From Paralithodes platypus (Eukaryota; Arthropoda; Malacostraca; Decapoda; Lithodidae), in contig CM064512.1 in assembly GCA_032716605.1 (NCBI GenBank), positions 30,772,038 through 30,836,037 of the forward strand: a DNA stretch of 64,000 bases. Direction: 5' to 3'. The position numbers were made by a program, and so were the translations under genes. Shown here piece by piece: positions 11,726 to 22,819 of this stretch. The notes below the pieces were generated by a model, which saw only the letters and a list, made by a program, of their open reading frames with translations, was not told where the DNA came from and ran no database searches. The stretch's first letter is position 1. Each line of letters opens with the position of its first letter.

Positions 11726-14700
11726 CTAAAGGCATCCTCCATTCATAAAATGTTTGTAACAACTGGATTTAAACATTTGTAGATTGTAAGTTTGTGGAAA
11801 GCAATTCGAGGGAAGTGAATTCCAAAGAGTAGTAGCTCTGGGGATAAATGAATTCTGATAAGCAGAAGTTCTGCATTGTGGAGGGGAAAGTGTAAATTTA
11901 TGGGCGCTCTCAGCTGCCCTAGTTCTACGGGGAAAGATGTGGAGAGGCGGCACAATTGAAGCAAGTTCCTCGGAACAATTGCTGTGAAAATATCTGTAGA
12001 ATAATGCAAGGGATGCAACGTTTCTTCGTATGGATAATGTAGGAAGGTCCTGTGTGATTGCAGGGTTATTGATTAATCTAATAGCTTTATTTTGAATTTT
12101 GTCCAACTGCCTCAATGCAACCACTCCACTTCCACCCCACAGAGGTGAACAGTAATCCATCTGAGAACGCACATGACTTTTATATATCACGGCCAACTGC
12201 TCGTCAGTGAAGAATTCTCGAACTCTGTACAGGACTCCCAGTTTTTTAGAGGCATTCTTAGCAATGCCTCTAACATAATGTGTCCAGCTCAAGTTAGTAG
12301 TTAATGTTACACCGAGAATGTCAATACTAGGGAAAGTGGGAATATTTACATCATTAACCCTTATTTAGCGGCGAGCAACATAAGTCGAGTTAAATAAAGC
12401 TGGACTATGTGGCGGCGCTCGACATAGGTCGAGTGGCAATTTCAGCACGTAATGTGGCTGAGAGAGAGACAAGTGATGGCAGGAGACTAGCGAGCGTATG
12501 ACTGCTCCAGACCACCGCGGCGAACCTACTGACACAAATCTCAGCTCCCTCCTCCCTCTCTCACTCGCTACATACTCAATTATGTACTGAAAGTACCGAA
12601 TTACCTGCTTTTTGCACTCGCGTTGCACGGTTATTGCAAGAAAACTATCCATCATACAAGGATCGTTATGGTGTCATTCGAAAGCTGTTTATGCCCTTTC
12701 AGGATAGGTACTTGTTTTACGTTCTGGGTCTTTTAGGCATGAAATGATCACGTAAACAGCCCTATTTGGCTAAAACACCCCGCTGTGCGGTACACATAAA
12801 TAAACCGCATAGGCCGCTCGTAAGGTGTTAAAAAATATATGGGAGTCAGTGAGATTCTGTTGGTTAGAAAATTGAATGTACAGTACTTGGTTTTCTGTGC
12901 ATTAAAGGAAACTAGATTCTTTTGTCCCCATCCATTAATTCTAGAAAGGTCCTGGTTCAGAGAAATTGCAGTGTTTATTTTTGAATTTATAAGATCGGGT
13001 TGGGTGAAAGAATTGGTAAATGTGAAGGAACTGTGGAGTGTTGAGTCATCTGCGTAGGAATGTATTGGATTATGAGTGGTAGATATGAGATCATTGATAT
13101 GAATGAGGAACAGAATTGGGGCCAAACCTGATCCCTGGGGAACACCAGCATTTATTGAGTGAAATTGGGAATAAAGGCCATCTACCATTACACGTATTTT
13201 TCTGTTATGAAGATAAGAAGAAATTAGTGGAACTAATGATGCAAGGCCGTAGTGTGACATCTTCGACAATAAGGATTGATGCCAGACTCTATCAAATGCC
13301 TTTGATATATCCAGTGCTATTGTATGTGTTTCACCATGTTGGTCTGTAGTTTGGTTGATTTGATGCGTAAGAAGGCAAAGCATGTCTGCAGTTGATCGAC
13401 ATCGTCTAAAACCATATTGCCTATCACTGATTAATTTATTATTCTCAAGATGCTTAATTATGTGATTATTTAATATAATTTCAAAGACTTTACCAAGAGT
13501 GGAAGTTATAGCCATTGGTCTGTAGTTTGATGGATCTGAAGAGGCACCTTTTTTAGGAACTGGATGGATGTTTGCTTCTTTCCAGGGTACTGGGAAGCAT
13601 GAGGTATGAGTACACAGACGGAAAATTTTTGCCAATACAGGAGCGAGCACCAAGGAGCAATTCTTAAGTACTATTGGAAGAATTTCATCTGGACCAGGAG
13701 CCTTATCTACTGAGAGATTCTGCAAAATAGTTTTGACATGTCTGGTGTGGATCTTAAGTGAGGGAATTTCAGGCGAATTAAAATTAAGTACAGGGACATC
13801 TTGATTTATTTCATCTAAGTTTGAGATGGTGGAGAAAATATCCGCAAGAAGGTTAGCTTTACCTCGTGGGTCACTTACAAGATTGCCAGTCGGAGATTTT
13901 AATGGTGGAATGGATGAAGCAGTAGTGAAGTTGGATTTAAATGAGTTAAGAGTAGACCAAAATATTTTGTTATCATTTGGATTATTTAGAAGTTTATTTG
14001 CCTGCTTGTGGAGAAAGTTTGATTTAGTTAGGTTTAATACAGTTTTGGCATGATTTCTGATTTAAAGGCTTCATGTGTTTTTGATCTTGTGTATGCATTG
14101 TAGGCTATTGCTTTTTGTTCAGTTACTCTAGCACAATTATGGTCAAACCATTTAGGTGAATTAGATCTTTTACTGTGCTTTTGATGAGGAATAAAAGTTT
14201 CCATTCCAATTTTTACAAAATCTTGTATGTGGCTCAAGGTGGAGTGTGCATCATTAGAAAAGAAAGAGGTCCAGGGAATATCAATAAAGAAACCCTGAAG
14301 ACCCTCCCAGTCTGCCCTATCGTAATGCCATTTAGTCACCAAAACAGGTTCAAGTGGGAAGGTGTGGTAGGTGATAGACAGGTGGCCTGTATCAGACAGT
14401 GATCAGAAGATCCAAGCGGGGACCTCACTGTAACATCATAATTTTCTGAATTGGTTGTTAAAAAAAGTCTAGTAGGTGGGAATTATGATTAGGATTATCT
14501 GGTACACGGGTGGGTTGGTTGACTAGTTGAGTGAGATTAAATGAGTCTGCAAATAGCTCACATTCAAGACCAGCATCATCAGTCCTGGCTGAATGAGTGA
14601 GCCATTCAACATTATGGACATTAAAATCACCCAACACAGTGATTTCAGAAGAAGCATTTAAGTTGAGGACACTGAGTTGTGAGGACAGAGAATCAAAAAG

Positions 14701-15186
14701 ACTTTGCTCTGGAGGAGTATTTGGGGAACGGTAGATGCAACATATGTATTTACATTTACCAGCAGAAATTAATTTGTATATAGAATAATCAAAATAGGGA
14801 CAATTGAAACTAGTAACCTCCTCCAGGGCAATTTCAGATTTTGCGAAGCAACATACACCTCCTTTAGGTCTGAAATTTTGGAGCAGTTGATAACCTGGAA
14901 AATTAAATCTAGACGTGTCAGATGTGGATGTTACTTGAGTCTCTGTCAAAAAAAGGAGAGTAGGGGATTCTGCTTGAAGAAATTGGTGTACAGAATTGAT
15001 GTTAGAGTGAAGTCCCCTTATATTGCTAAAGAAAAAGCTGCACCGACGAGCAGCTTTGGGACGTTGCAATGCTCTTGACACAGTCGCATGATGACGACCG
15101 GGAGGGCCCTCTGTCAATGACCCAACCCTGCCGGGGGTGGATATCCGAGGGACCACCAGGTTTGCTCTTAACAATTGTACTGCCAT
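11726..15186 (-). pseudogene. LINE-A copy 2 ORF2, several frameshifts
   Basis: Reads as copy 1 from MAVQLLRANLVVP through APE and RT to the same C-terminus (KHFMNGGCL). It is broken by a small indel near 14,460, a 13-nt deletion near 14,050 (codons after THEAF), a frameshift near 12,880 and the MITE insertion at 12,354-12,831. SKMSHYG at about 13,255 shows the ancestral serine codon where copy 1 has its stop. Older or more decayed than copy 1. Confidence 0.8.
12358..12827 (+). mobile_element. TTAA-flanked MITE family 1, copy 1
   Basis: A 470-bp non-coding element flanked by TTAA on both sides (12,354-12,357 and 12,828-12,831). Copy 1 of LINE-A shows the empty site, with a single TTAA. Ends begin CCCTTATTTAGCGG and, on the other strand, CACCTTACGAGCGG: imperfect inverted repeats. 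TTAA target duplication is typical of piggyBac-superfamily transposition, so this is probably a piggyBac-type non-autonomous element. Other copies at 37,835-38,306 (inverted) and 59,892-60,367. Confidence 0.8.
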
Positions 15187-16583
15187 ATTTATTGGGTAAG
15201 GTGTATGGTGTTACATGTATGATATGTAGTGGGAAGAGTAGTGTTTTATGGATAGAGGATAGCAATGTAGGGCAATGTCGTGAAGTTGGATGTGTATGTT
15301 ATATAAAGAGGGTTTTCCTGATACCCCTGATGTGTGAGGCAGAAAGATATGTATCCAGCTACCAAGGCCTGGGAGAGAAAATGGAATTCAGGCTATTCCC
15401 TGAGTCTCCCGAAACCTTGGCGGTATTACTTCCCTGGGCGCCCCGCCCAGGGAAGTACTACCGCCACTACTACCTACACTACTACCTGCCTACCCCTACT
15501 ACCTACAAATGCTAGACAGTGGAAGGTATCTTTGGTCGTTGTCTGAGTTATGTATGTGGCAAGTCAGAGCCTGTACAACATCGACGAAGCTAGCTAGCCT
15601 GTAACCCTTGTGCATATTTTCCTTTGCGAGTGTAGCAGTATACAGGTGAAGGGCTTTTGCCTACACTTACCTGTATGCTTGCTACCTCATTTTGTTGACC
15701 TTTGTGGAGCGCCAGGGTAAGACCAGATACTTGAGATCTGGACTTACCAAGAGAGCCTCCAAGTCACTAAACGTAACATAAGGGAAATCTGTTCAAGGGG
15801 AGACAGTAGGCTACGAGCATGCTTGCGGTCTGCCTAGTTTCCTAGTACCTTTTTATGCCACTGCTAGACTTTATTAGTGAGAAAGACAGCATTGTGTTTA
15901 TTAACTTTAATTGTGTATGCTTTAGGAATTATTCACGCCTTATTTTAGCCTAGGTTGATGCATAGTGCACAACCCAGTTTGGCTGTTACGTTGGCTAAGG
16001 AAGTACTGTTTTGAGTGGCGATTATTAGTGCTGTCACAGAGTTGTTGCACTCCCTTGTTATATATATGTATCCTACTTTTTGGTGTATTTAAGATACAAG
16101 CTTTGGTGTCCTGCCCCTGCATTATTTCTGTTCTATATTAACGAGCATCTTAGAGCATCAGACGTTTTCAGAAGATTCTTTATCTGATTGCTGTAGGACT
16201 AGACTTCCAGTGCTTTCATAGAGCATTGTAGAGTTTAGTGTTGAGTACAGACTCACACTAAAGTTAACGTAAGCATATACTCCTTTATTAAATCTTGTTA
16301 TAGTTCAAGCATTGTTATTACTTAAGAGCATTTTATTAACGTAAAGTACTCCTATTGTGAGTAGGCTTTGCCGTCATCGGAAAGCCTTTGTAGAAGTGCA
16401 CTAAAACCCAGTTAATTGATACTCCGTTATCCAGTAGATTAACTCTGGAGGGTTTTAAGTGTTTTGATCACCGGCGTAATAGTTCGAGGGTTTGGAATTA
16501 GCGTACCGTTGTTGCAGATATAGCCTATCATCTAGTCCATTCTTAAGTGCCCTTGTATATTTCGTAGTGCCGTTCGTAACAAA

Positions 16584-16591
16584 TGGCGACC
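16584..16591 (+). promoter_or_regulatory. Primer-binding site
   Basis: TGGCGACC lies 2 bp after the 5' LTR. It is complementary to a tRNA 3' end finishing GGTCGCCA, as expected for priming of minus-strand DNA in an LTR retrotransposon. I do not assign the tRNA. Confidence 0.7.
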
Positions 16592-16841
16592 TTATACCAG
16601 TATATAGTGAACTGAATATTGCATTTTTGTTTTTGGAGAAATCTTATTGCCATTTGGGGTTGAAATTATTTCTCGCATTATTGGCAGTGGACATTGTTTT
16701 GAGGATATAGAAGAACTTTTTGGAGTTATTGGTGACCTAGTATTGCACTCGAAAACATCTTCAAATATTTTTTGGTGAATAAAGCTACGCGAAAGTTTGG
16801 CTACTTTTGTCTTGACTGAGAATTTTGTTGTTGACTCCATC

Positions 16842-18330
16842 ATGTCACTGGACGGGTCTGAGCATAGTGAGGGCACAGTGTGGGAGGCAGGCGAGGAGGT
16901 GGAGAAGGTGGAGTTGTTTAACGGCGTTCGGGTGGTGAACAATGAGGAGGATGCTCGGAGATTTTTGGAGGAGCCTGTGTCAGCGGATCGTGTGTCGGGG
17001 CTAGACCGGTACGGACTGCAGTGTGTGGCCACGGTCTTAGGGTTTCCTGGTACTAGCGGTTTGTCGAGAGGTGAGCTGGTTACCTGTGTGCTCGGTGGGG
17101 TGCATGGGGCTTCGGGTGGAGCGGGAGCTGGGGCACCTTCGGCCCAGCCCCCATTCCACTCGACTCCTATCATGGCGCCCCCTCGGGCTCCGGAGCCGGG
17201 TACGTTCCCGCAGGCCGATGCCCGCTGGCGGTTGGGTATGCCTCTAGGTGATTCACGGGGTGGGTCCCCGATAGTAGCACCCCCTCCTCAAGGTTTATCT
17301 GCCGATATGTTGTTTCAGCTCGAACTTGCCAAAATCGAGCAGCGGAAGCAACAGGCTGAGCTCGAGCAACGGCAGCGAGAGGCTGAGCTCAGGCAGCAGC
17401 AGCAGCAGCGAGAGACTGAGCTTAAGTTTGAGTCTGAAAGGTATTGTGCCGATGTTGATCTAGAGAAAACTCGTATAGAGGTGACAAGGAACCGGGTCGT
17501 CCAGGGGGGTCGAGCCCATGACCAGTCCCTGTTGCATCTGCTTAAGTTGGTTCCAGTGTTTGATGAGTTAGGAGTTACAGAAGTTTTTCTCCGGTTCGAG
17601 AAAAAGTGCCAGGAGCACCAATGGCCCGAGGAGAAGTGGGCAGCCCTTGTTTCTTCACGATTGACGGGGAAACCACTCAAGGCGTACGATGCTTTGCCCC
17701 TAGATTCCTGTGTGAATTACGAGTTATTGAAAGAGGCTGTCCTGAGGGCGTATGAGCTACAGCCAGAGACCTATAGGCTGAAGTTTAGGGCGGTTCCAAA
17801 AAGAAAGGAGCGTACTTTCCAGGAACACGCTAGAGAGCTGTCAGATGCATTTGAAAATTGGTTAAGGTCGGAGAAGGCAACCACTTTTGATTCAGTAAAA
17901 CAATTAGTGTTGCTGGAACAATTTTTTAAATGTACTGGCAGTGACTTGACTCTTAACCTGAAAGAAAAGCGACCGAAAACTCTAGAAGAGGCGGCTGAGC
18001 TGGCTGACCTCAGGTTGTCATTGATTCGCGGGTGCGGGTCTGCACAGAGAGCTGAGGCAGGTACCAAGGGACGTACCACTCCACCCCCCTGAATTAATGA
18101 CACAAATAATTATCCATTTAAGAGTACTGTTGCCAATTATGATCCCAAGTCGAAACCCTTCCCGTTAAAGAAAGGCCAGGGCCCTTACCCACCTCAGGGG
18201 AAGTCCAAGAGTGAAGTGGAATGTTTCAAGTGTCATTGCGCGCTCCTGTCCGAGCGCACCGCCTACAGCAGTGGTGTCACTAGTGAGCAACATTGGCGTG
18301 CCTTTGAGGTCTTCCGCGTTTGCCCGGGGT
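16842..18330 (+). pseudogene. gag: gag with SCAN-like capsid region
   Basis: ATG at 16,842 (MSLDGSEH). An acidic N-terminus is followed by a proline/glycine-rich segment and a glutamine/arginine coiled-coil stretch (QQQRE repeats). Next is a helical capsid region: LLKLVPVFDE, VFLRFEKKCQ, WPEEKWAALVSSRLTGKPLK, LLKEAVLRAYEL, and then EHARELSDAFENWL and LEQFF. This helix pattern resembles the SCAN domain, which is thought to derive from a Gmr1-like gag capsid. TGA at 18,090-18,092 interrupts the frame. It then continues to a partial zinc knuckle (ECFKCH, about 18,220), where sequence is lost or shifted before the LINE insertion. Confidence 0.75.
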
Positions 18331-18331
18331 A

Positions 18332-18338
18332 AACAGTC

Positions 18339-18373
<35 letters not shown>

Positions 18374-18836
18374 GACAATGAAAAAAGGTCAAAAAGGTCC
18401 ATGTGCCTAAAAGTATCCTCCATTCATAAAATGTTTGTAACCACTGGATTTAAACATTTGTAGATTGTAAGTTTGTGGAAAGCAATTCAAGGGAAGTGAA
18501 TTCCAAAGAGTAGTAGCTCTGGGGATAAATGAATTCTGATAAGCAGAAGTTCTGCATTGTGGAGGAGAAAGTGTAAATTCATGGGCGCTCTCAGCTGCCC
18601 TAGTTCTACGGGGAAAGATGTGGAGAGGCGGCACAATTGAAGCAAGTTCCTCGGAACAATTGCTGTGAAAATATCTGTAGAATAATCCAAGGGATGCAAC
18701 GTTTCTTCATATGGATAATGTAGGAAGGTCCTGTGTGATTGCAGGGTTATTGATTAATCTAATAGCTTTATTTTGAATTTTGTCCAACTGCTTCAATGCA
18801 ACCACTCCACTTCCACCCCCCAGAGGTGAACAGTTG
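18332..18836 (-). mobile_element. LINE-A copy 3, 5'-truncated
   Basis: Poly(T) at 18,340-18,369 followed by the last 0.47 kb of LINE-A on the minus strand, ending in the element's own GAGGTGAACAGT. Flanks carry an imperfect 8-bp duplication (AACAGTCG at 18,332-18,339, AACAGTTG at 18,829-18,836), with possible microhomology at the truncation point. The coding tail (PPLHIFPRRTRAAES to KHFMNGG) is still open. It separates gag from the protease. Confidence 0.85.
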
Positions 18837-19333
18837 CGAAGTCATCGCCGGTGCAGAAGCAGCAGGAGGGCTCGCCACCCGTCCGTGATGTTTTTTGTGG
18901 TCATAGGGGGCACGGCACTGTGAGGTGGGCTGGTGTGAAGCATAGGCTTGAGTTGTTGCGTGATATGGGCGCTTCCCAGACACTGGTTAAGAATTTCACT
19001 GGCAAGCCTATTAATGCGGCTCGGGTTGTGGTGGTTCAAGGAATCAATGCTACGCGGTCTTACCCGGTGGTTAGACTGGAGCTTGAGGTAGACGGTGTGA
19101 CACGGGAGTTGGATGTAGGTGTGGTGGAGAAATTGCCAGTGGAGGGGGTCGACCTCCTTCTCGGCAACGACTTTGCGGTGCCCACTTCCGAGGTTCCACC
19201 CTTAGTCGTTGCCGAGAGGCCGGCCGATACGAGTAGGGAGGGGCAAGAGTGGCAAGAGAGGTATCAGATGCCGCAGATGGCTTGTGCTGTCACCAGGTCT
19301 CAGTCCGCTCAGGTGTCACAGCCTAGTACCTAA
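18837..19333 (+). pseudogene. pol: Retropepsin-like protease (pol, first domain)
   Basis: The frame ending at TAA 19,331-19,333 contains LLRDMGASQTLV, the aspartic-protease active-site motif D-x-G-A in the variant seen in Gmr1/gypsy elements. It also has the second half motif GVDLLLGNDF. The protease would cut the gag-pol polyprotein. N-terminal sequence before about 18,930 is poorly conserved. Confidence 0.7.
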
Positions 19334-19393
19334 GTTCTAGACCAGCGGAGGAAGGGTCGGAAGGAGAAAGTCAAGGCTGGTCGGGTTGAGAGT

Positions 19394-19693
19394 TTGGATC
19401 CAGCGACACTCCTTGGTGACTCGGTACTTGCACCCATTATGAGGTCCGGAGTGGCCCCAGAACCTGTCCCCCCTAGTGACATGGTAGGGCGTGATAGCAC
19501 TCCGCGACAGAAAAGTTCCCAGGCGAAGCAGGCAAGGCTTGAGCAGCCTAGTATTGGGGGTGGCCACAAGTTGCTTCAGGAGCACTTAGATAGGTTTGCA
19601 CCCTCGGATATATGTCTGTTTCAAGCAGAAGATCCGGGGCTTGAGAGTTGTGGGAATGGGGCTATTGAACTCGACGAGGACGGGGATGCATAG
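19394..19693 (+). pseudogene. Protease-integrase linker region
   Basis: Charged, low-homology linker segment ending in an acidic stretch (ELDEDGDA). It lies between the protease and integrase zinc domains, where Gmr1-like pol proteins have a variable linker. No domain recognised. Frame differs from the protease frame, so indels have accumulated. Confidence 0.45.
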
Positions 19694-19699
19694 TCGGGA

Positions 19700-22022
19700 G
19701 ATTTTTTTAATGTTGGGGGAATCCTTTACCGCCGTTTTTTGGATCCCAGATGTAGTGGGGATGGTGGGGCAAGAGTGGTTGACCAGTTGGTGGTTCCTGG
19801 GAAGTGTCGTGATAGCCTGTTGCGGTTGGCGCATGATGTTCCATTGGCAGGTCATTTGGGTGTGAGAAAAACGTTGGCTTCGTTATCTAGGTTGTTCTGG
19901 TGGCCAGGTATTAAAGCCCAAGTTTCGGACTGGGTGGCGATGTGTGGTACCTGCCAGAGGGTGGGAAAGCCCAATCAGAGCATACCTAAGGCTCCGTTGC
20001 ACCCAGTGCCTGCTATTGGTCCGCCCTTCAGCAAGGTTATCATCGACATGGTAGGCCCTCTGCCTCCCACTAGTGCAGGTAACAGGTTTTTGCTATCCCT
20101 CATGGATTAACCCTCGCTACCCTGATGCATACCCTATGAGAAATGGCAAGTCTAAAACTGTTGTGCGAAATTTGCTGTTGTATTGCTCGAGGTACGGGTA
20201 CCCGCAGGAAATTCAGTCGGACCAAGGGTCGAATTTCACGTCCACACTCTTCAAACAGATCATGCAGCAGCATGGGATCAGTACGGTTGTCTCTTCAGCT
20301 TATCACCCAGAGAGTCAAGGGGTGTTGGAAAGCTGGCATTCCACTTTGAAAAGCATGTTGCGGTGCTACTGTTTGGAGAACGGCAAGGATTGGGACCTGG
20401 GGCTGCTGTACGTTTTGTTTGTGGCAAGAGAGGTACCTGGGGAGAGTCTTGGGTTTAGCCCCAACGAGCTAGTTTTCGGGCATCAGGTTAGAGGTCCTCT
20501 GAGCATGGTTAAAGAAATCTGGGAAGGGACTGTGCAGCCATGTTCTCTAATTAAGTATGTCCTCGAGAGTAGAGACAGGATGCTGAAAAGCCTGGAGTTG
20601 GCAGGGAGAAATTTGGTAGATAATCAGGCCTTGATGAAGGATCGGTATGACACTAAAGCAAAGCTCCGGGAGTTTGTGGTTGGACAGGAGGTTTTGGTCT
20701 TATTGCCCTTAGTAGGCCATCCCCTGTCGGCCATGTTTGTCGGTCCTTACAAGGTCGTGCGCAAGTTGTCTGACCTAGATTACCTTGTGGCTACTCCGAA
20801 TAGGCGGAAGAAAAATCAGCTCTGTCATGTGAACCTATTAAGAGAGTTTGTGAGGCGCCCACCTGAGCAGCCTACTGTCCCTGTGTTGGTCTGCAGCAGC
20901 CAAGGTGGAGAAGGAGATGGGGGCAGTGAGGCACAGGTGGAGGAGAGCTGGGATTGTCATGTCTCGGCAGATCAGTGGGTGGGGAACACGAACCAGGTGG
21001 CTGTTGAAGCGCTAGAGCACCTGCCTGAGCAACAGCGTGCAGCGATCCAGCACCTGTTCTGTTCATACCCCACTGTGTTTGCCGAGCACACAGGCCTCAC
21101 AACTCATGCGGTGCATGATGTGGACGTTGGAGACCACCCCCCCTTTAAATCAGTGCCCTATCGTGTACCTCCCATTAAACTTCCGGCTCTCCGAGCGGAG
21201 TTAGGCTACATGTTGGAGAGGGGGCTGATAGAAAAAGGGGCGGTTAGGTGGACATCTCCCGTCACTCTGCAGCCTAAACCAGACAGCAAGGTCAGGTTTT
21301 GCATTGACTTCAGGCGGTTGAACGGCTTAACTCCCACCAATGCCTACCCTCTTCCCCGAGTAGATGACAGTGTTGACAAGATCAGGTGTGCACGTTACCT
21401 CACCAAGGTTGATCTTGTCAAGGGTTACTGGCAGGTGCCGTTGTCTGAGCGGGCGAAGCAGGTGTGCGGGTTTGTGGTGGATGGGAATACATACCGTTGC
21501 AACGTTATGCTGTATGGGCTGAAGAATGCACCTGCAACTTTCCAATGCCTGATGAACGAGTTAGTGGCGGAGATCCCTAACTGCACCGTTTATCTTGATG
21601 ATCTGATAATTTACGACGATGACTTTGAGAGCCATTGTGAGCACATCGGGGCACTGTTCAGGAAGCTGAGGGAGGCTCATTTGGTGGTCAATCTGGGCAA
21701 ATGTGATTTTGTTTGGGCAACTGTGCAGTATCTGGGGTTTGTGGTAGGGTTAGGCCAGGTGTGCCCCCCCCCCCACCTTTCCAAGATACAGGCTATTAAC
21801 CAGTTCCCCAGGCCGACCACCAAAAGACAGATCATGATGTTCTTGGGCATGATTGGGTATTACCGCAGATTCATCCGCGGATACTCCTCGGTGTTGGCTC
21901 CTCTGACGGACTTACTTGCAAAGACAAAAAGGTTTGGGTGGGCGCCTGAGTGTGAGAAGGCTTTTTCACTGGTGAAGCATCTGTTGTGCACTCACCCCAT
22001 ACTCAGGGCCCCCGACTTTTGA
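19700..22022 (+). pseudogene. pol: Integrase followed directly by reverse transcriptase
   Basis: The first section (19,739-20,110) has the H2C2 zinc domain (HDVPLAGHLGVRKT with C-x2-C, MCGTCQ) and the first catalytic aspartate (IIDMVGP). A small deletion at about 20,105 shifts the frame. The second section (to 22,022) has SDQGSNFTS (second D), YHPESQGVLESWH (catalytic E) and a C-terminal chromo-like/GPY-like region (FVGPYKVVRKLSDLDYLV). Without a break it continues into RT: VPYRVPP, WTSPVTLQPK, FCIDFRRLN, KVDLVKGYWQVPL, YGLKNAPATFQ, VYLDDLIIY and LGFVVG. So INT precedes RT in one 649-codon frame. TGA at 22,020-22,022 ends it before RNase H. Confidence 0.9.
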
Positions 22023-22409
22023 AGAACTTTTCAGCTAGCGACAGATGCTAGCGGCGTAGGGGCTGGTGCCATCTTGTTGCAGACAGACACAGAAGGTGTG
22101 GAACACCCAGTAAGCTTCTTTTCAAGAAAGTTCAACTCGGCACAAAAGAACTATTTAGTAGTAGAGAAGGAGCTTCTGGCTATTGTGCTGGCGCTCTGGC
22201 ACTTTGAGGTGTATGTTCCCGCTTTTGGCCCAGTCGTGGTGATTTACACTGACCACCACCCTTTGAAGTTTTTGAATCAGTTACAACCGGAATATGAGGC
22301 TAACCAGATGGTCTTTAATGTTGCATGAGTATAACCTGGACATTCGCCATATTGCCGGTTGTGACAATGTGATAGCTGATTGTTTGTCCAGGGTGGAGGA
22401 CCCAGGTTA
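22023..22409 (+). pseudogene. pol: RNase H domain
   Basis: Same frame as the RT after the stop at 22,020. It contains LATDASGVGAGAIL, FFSRKFNSAQKNY, VEKELLAIVLAL and YTDHHPLKFLN, the usual gypsy RNase H landmarks. An indel near 22,310 shifts the frame; the C-terminus then reads LHEYNLDIRHIAG and DCLSRVEDPG before TAG at 22,407-22,409. It would remove RNA from the hybrid during reverse transcription. Confidence 0.8.
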
Positions 22410-22811
22410 GATCACCACAGGTGTGTTTGGTGGAGTGGAGGAAAATTAGGCTTGCCCCTGTAGTGCAACGCCGCCAAAAACACTATTAAAAAATATAAAA
22501 ACCTCACATAAAAACTCTTTCTTTTTGAGAGTATATAAGTGCAGTATATCACAGCAAGAATCTAAGACACTCTGAGCTGTTGTCTTAGTAAGCTAGGCTC
22601 GGTGAAGCTTTCTCGTTGAGCGTGATATCATTATTATGATGCTATTATTTTGGGGAAGTGTTGTGCAGATTTTGTTTATAATGCAATGTTTTATGTTTGT
22701 GATCGTGCCTTGTTTTCACAACTTCGGAGAGTACCTGGGTGATGCGGGGTTGGTGGGCATTCTGTCTGGTCAGATGTGAAGTTCACCTGAGGCTGAAACG
22801 TCCCACATCTT
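22410..22811 (+). other. 3' internal non-coding region of the LTR element
   Basis: About 400 bp between the pol stop and the polypurine tract. No open frame with similarity to env. The element therefore looks like a retrotransposon without an envelope gene. Confidence 0.5.
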
Positions 22812-22819
22812 GGGTGGGG
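22812..22819 (+). promoter_or_regulatory. Polypurine tract
   Basis: GGGTGGGG ends immediately before the TGTTAC start of the 3' LTR, the normal position of the plus-strand primer. Confidence 0.6.

Larger units (their letters stand above)
11647..15507 (-). mobile_element. LINE-A copy 2, full length, with a nested MITE
   Basis: Minus-strand copy of the element at 3700-7050: poly(T) at 11,648-11,668, ORF start near 15,186 and 5' end at about 15,507. The 5' end carries a perfect-looking hairpin (CTTCCCTGGGCG with its complement around 15,429-15,456) and TAGTAG-type repeats. No target-site duplication is visible; instead 20 bp of the LTR are absent. A MITE (12,358-12,827) is inserted in its 3' half. 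Length without the MITE is about 3.39 kb, like copy 1. Confidence 0.85.
10955..16581 (+). repeat. 5' LTR, interrupted by LINE-A copy 2
   Basis: Aligns throughout with the 3' LTR except for the LINE at 11,647-15,507, and the LTR proper is about 1.77 kb. Both copies share a TATA-like ATATATATG around 16,060 followed by GTATTTAAGA, possible promoter elements. Relative to the 3' LTR, 20 bp are missing at the LINE insertion point. Confidence 0.85.
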
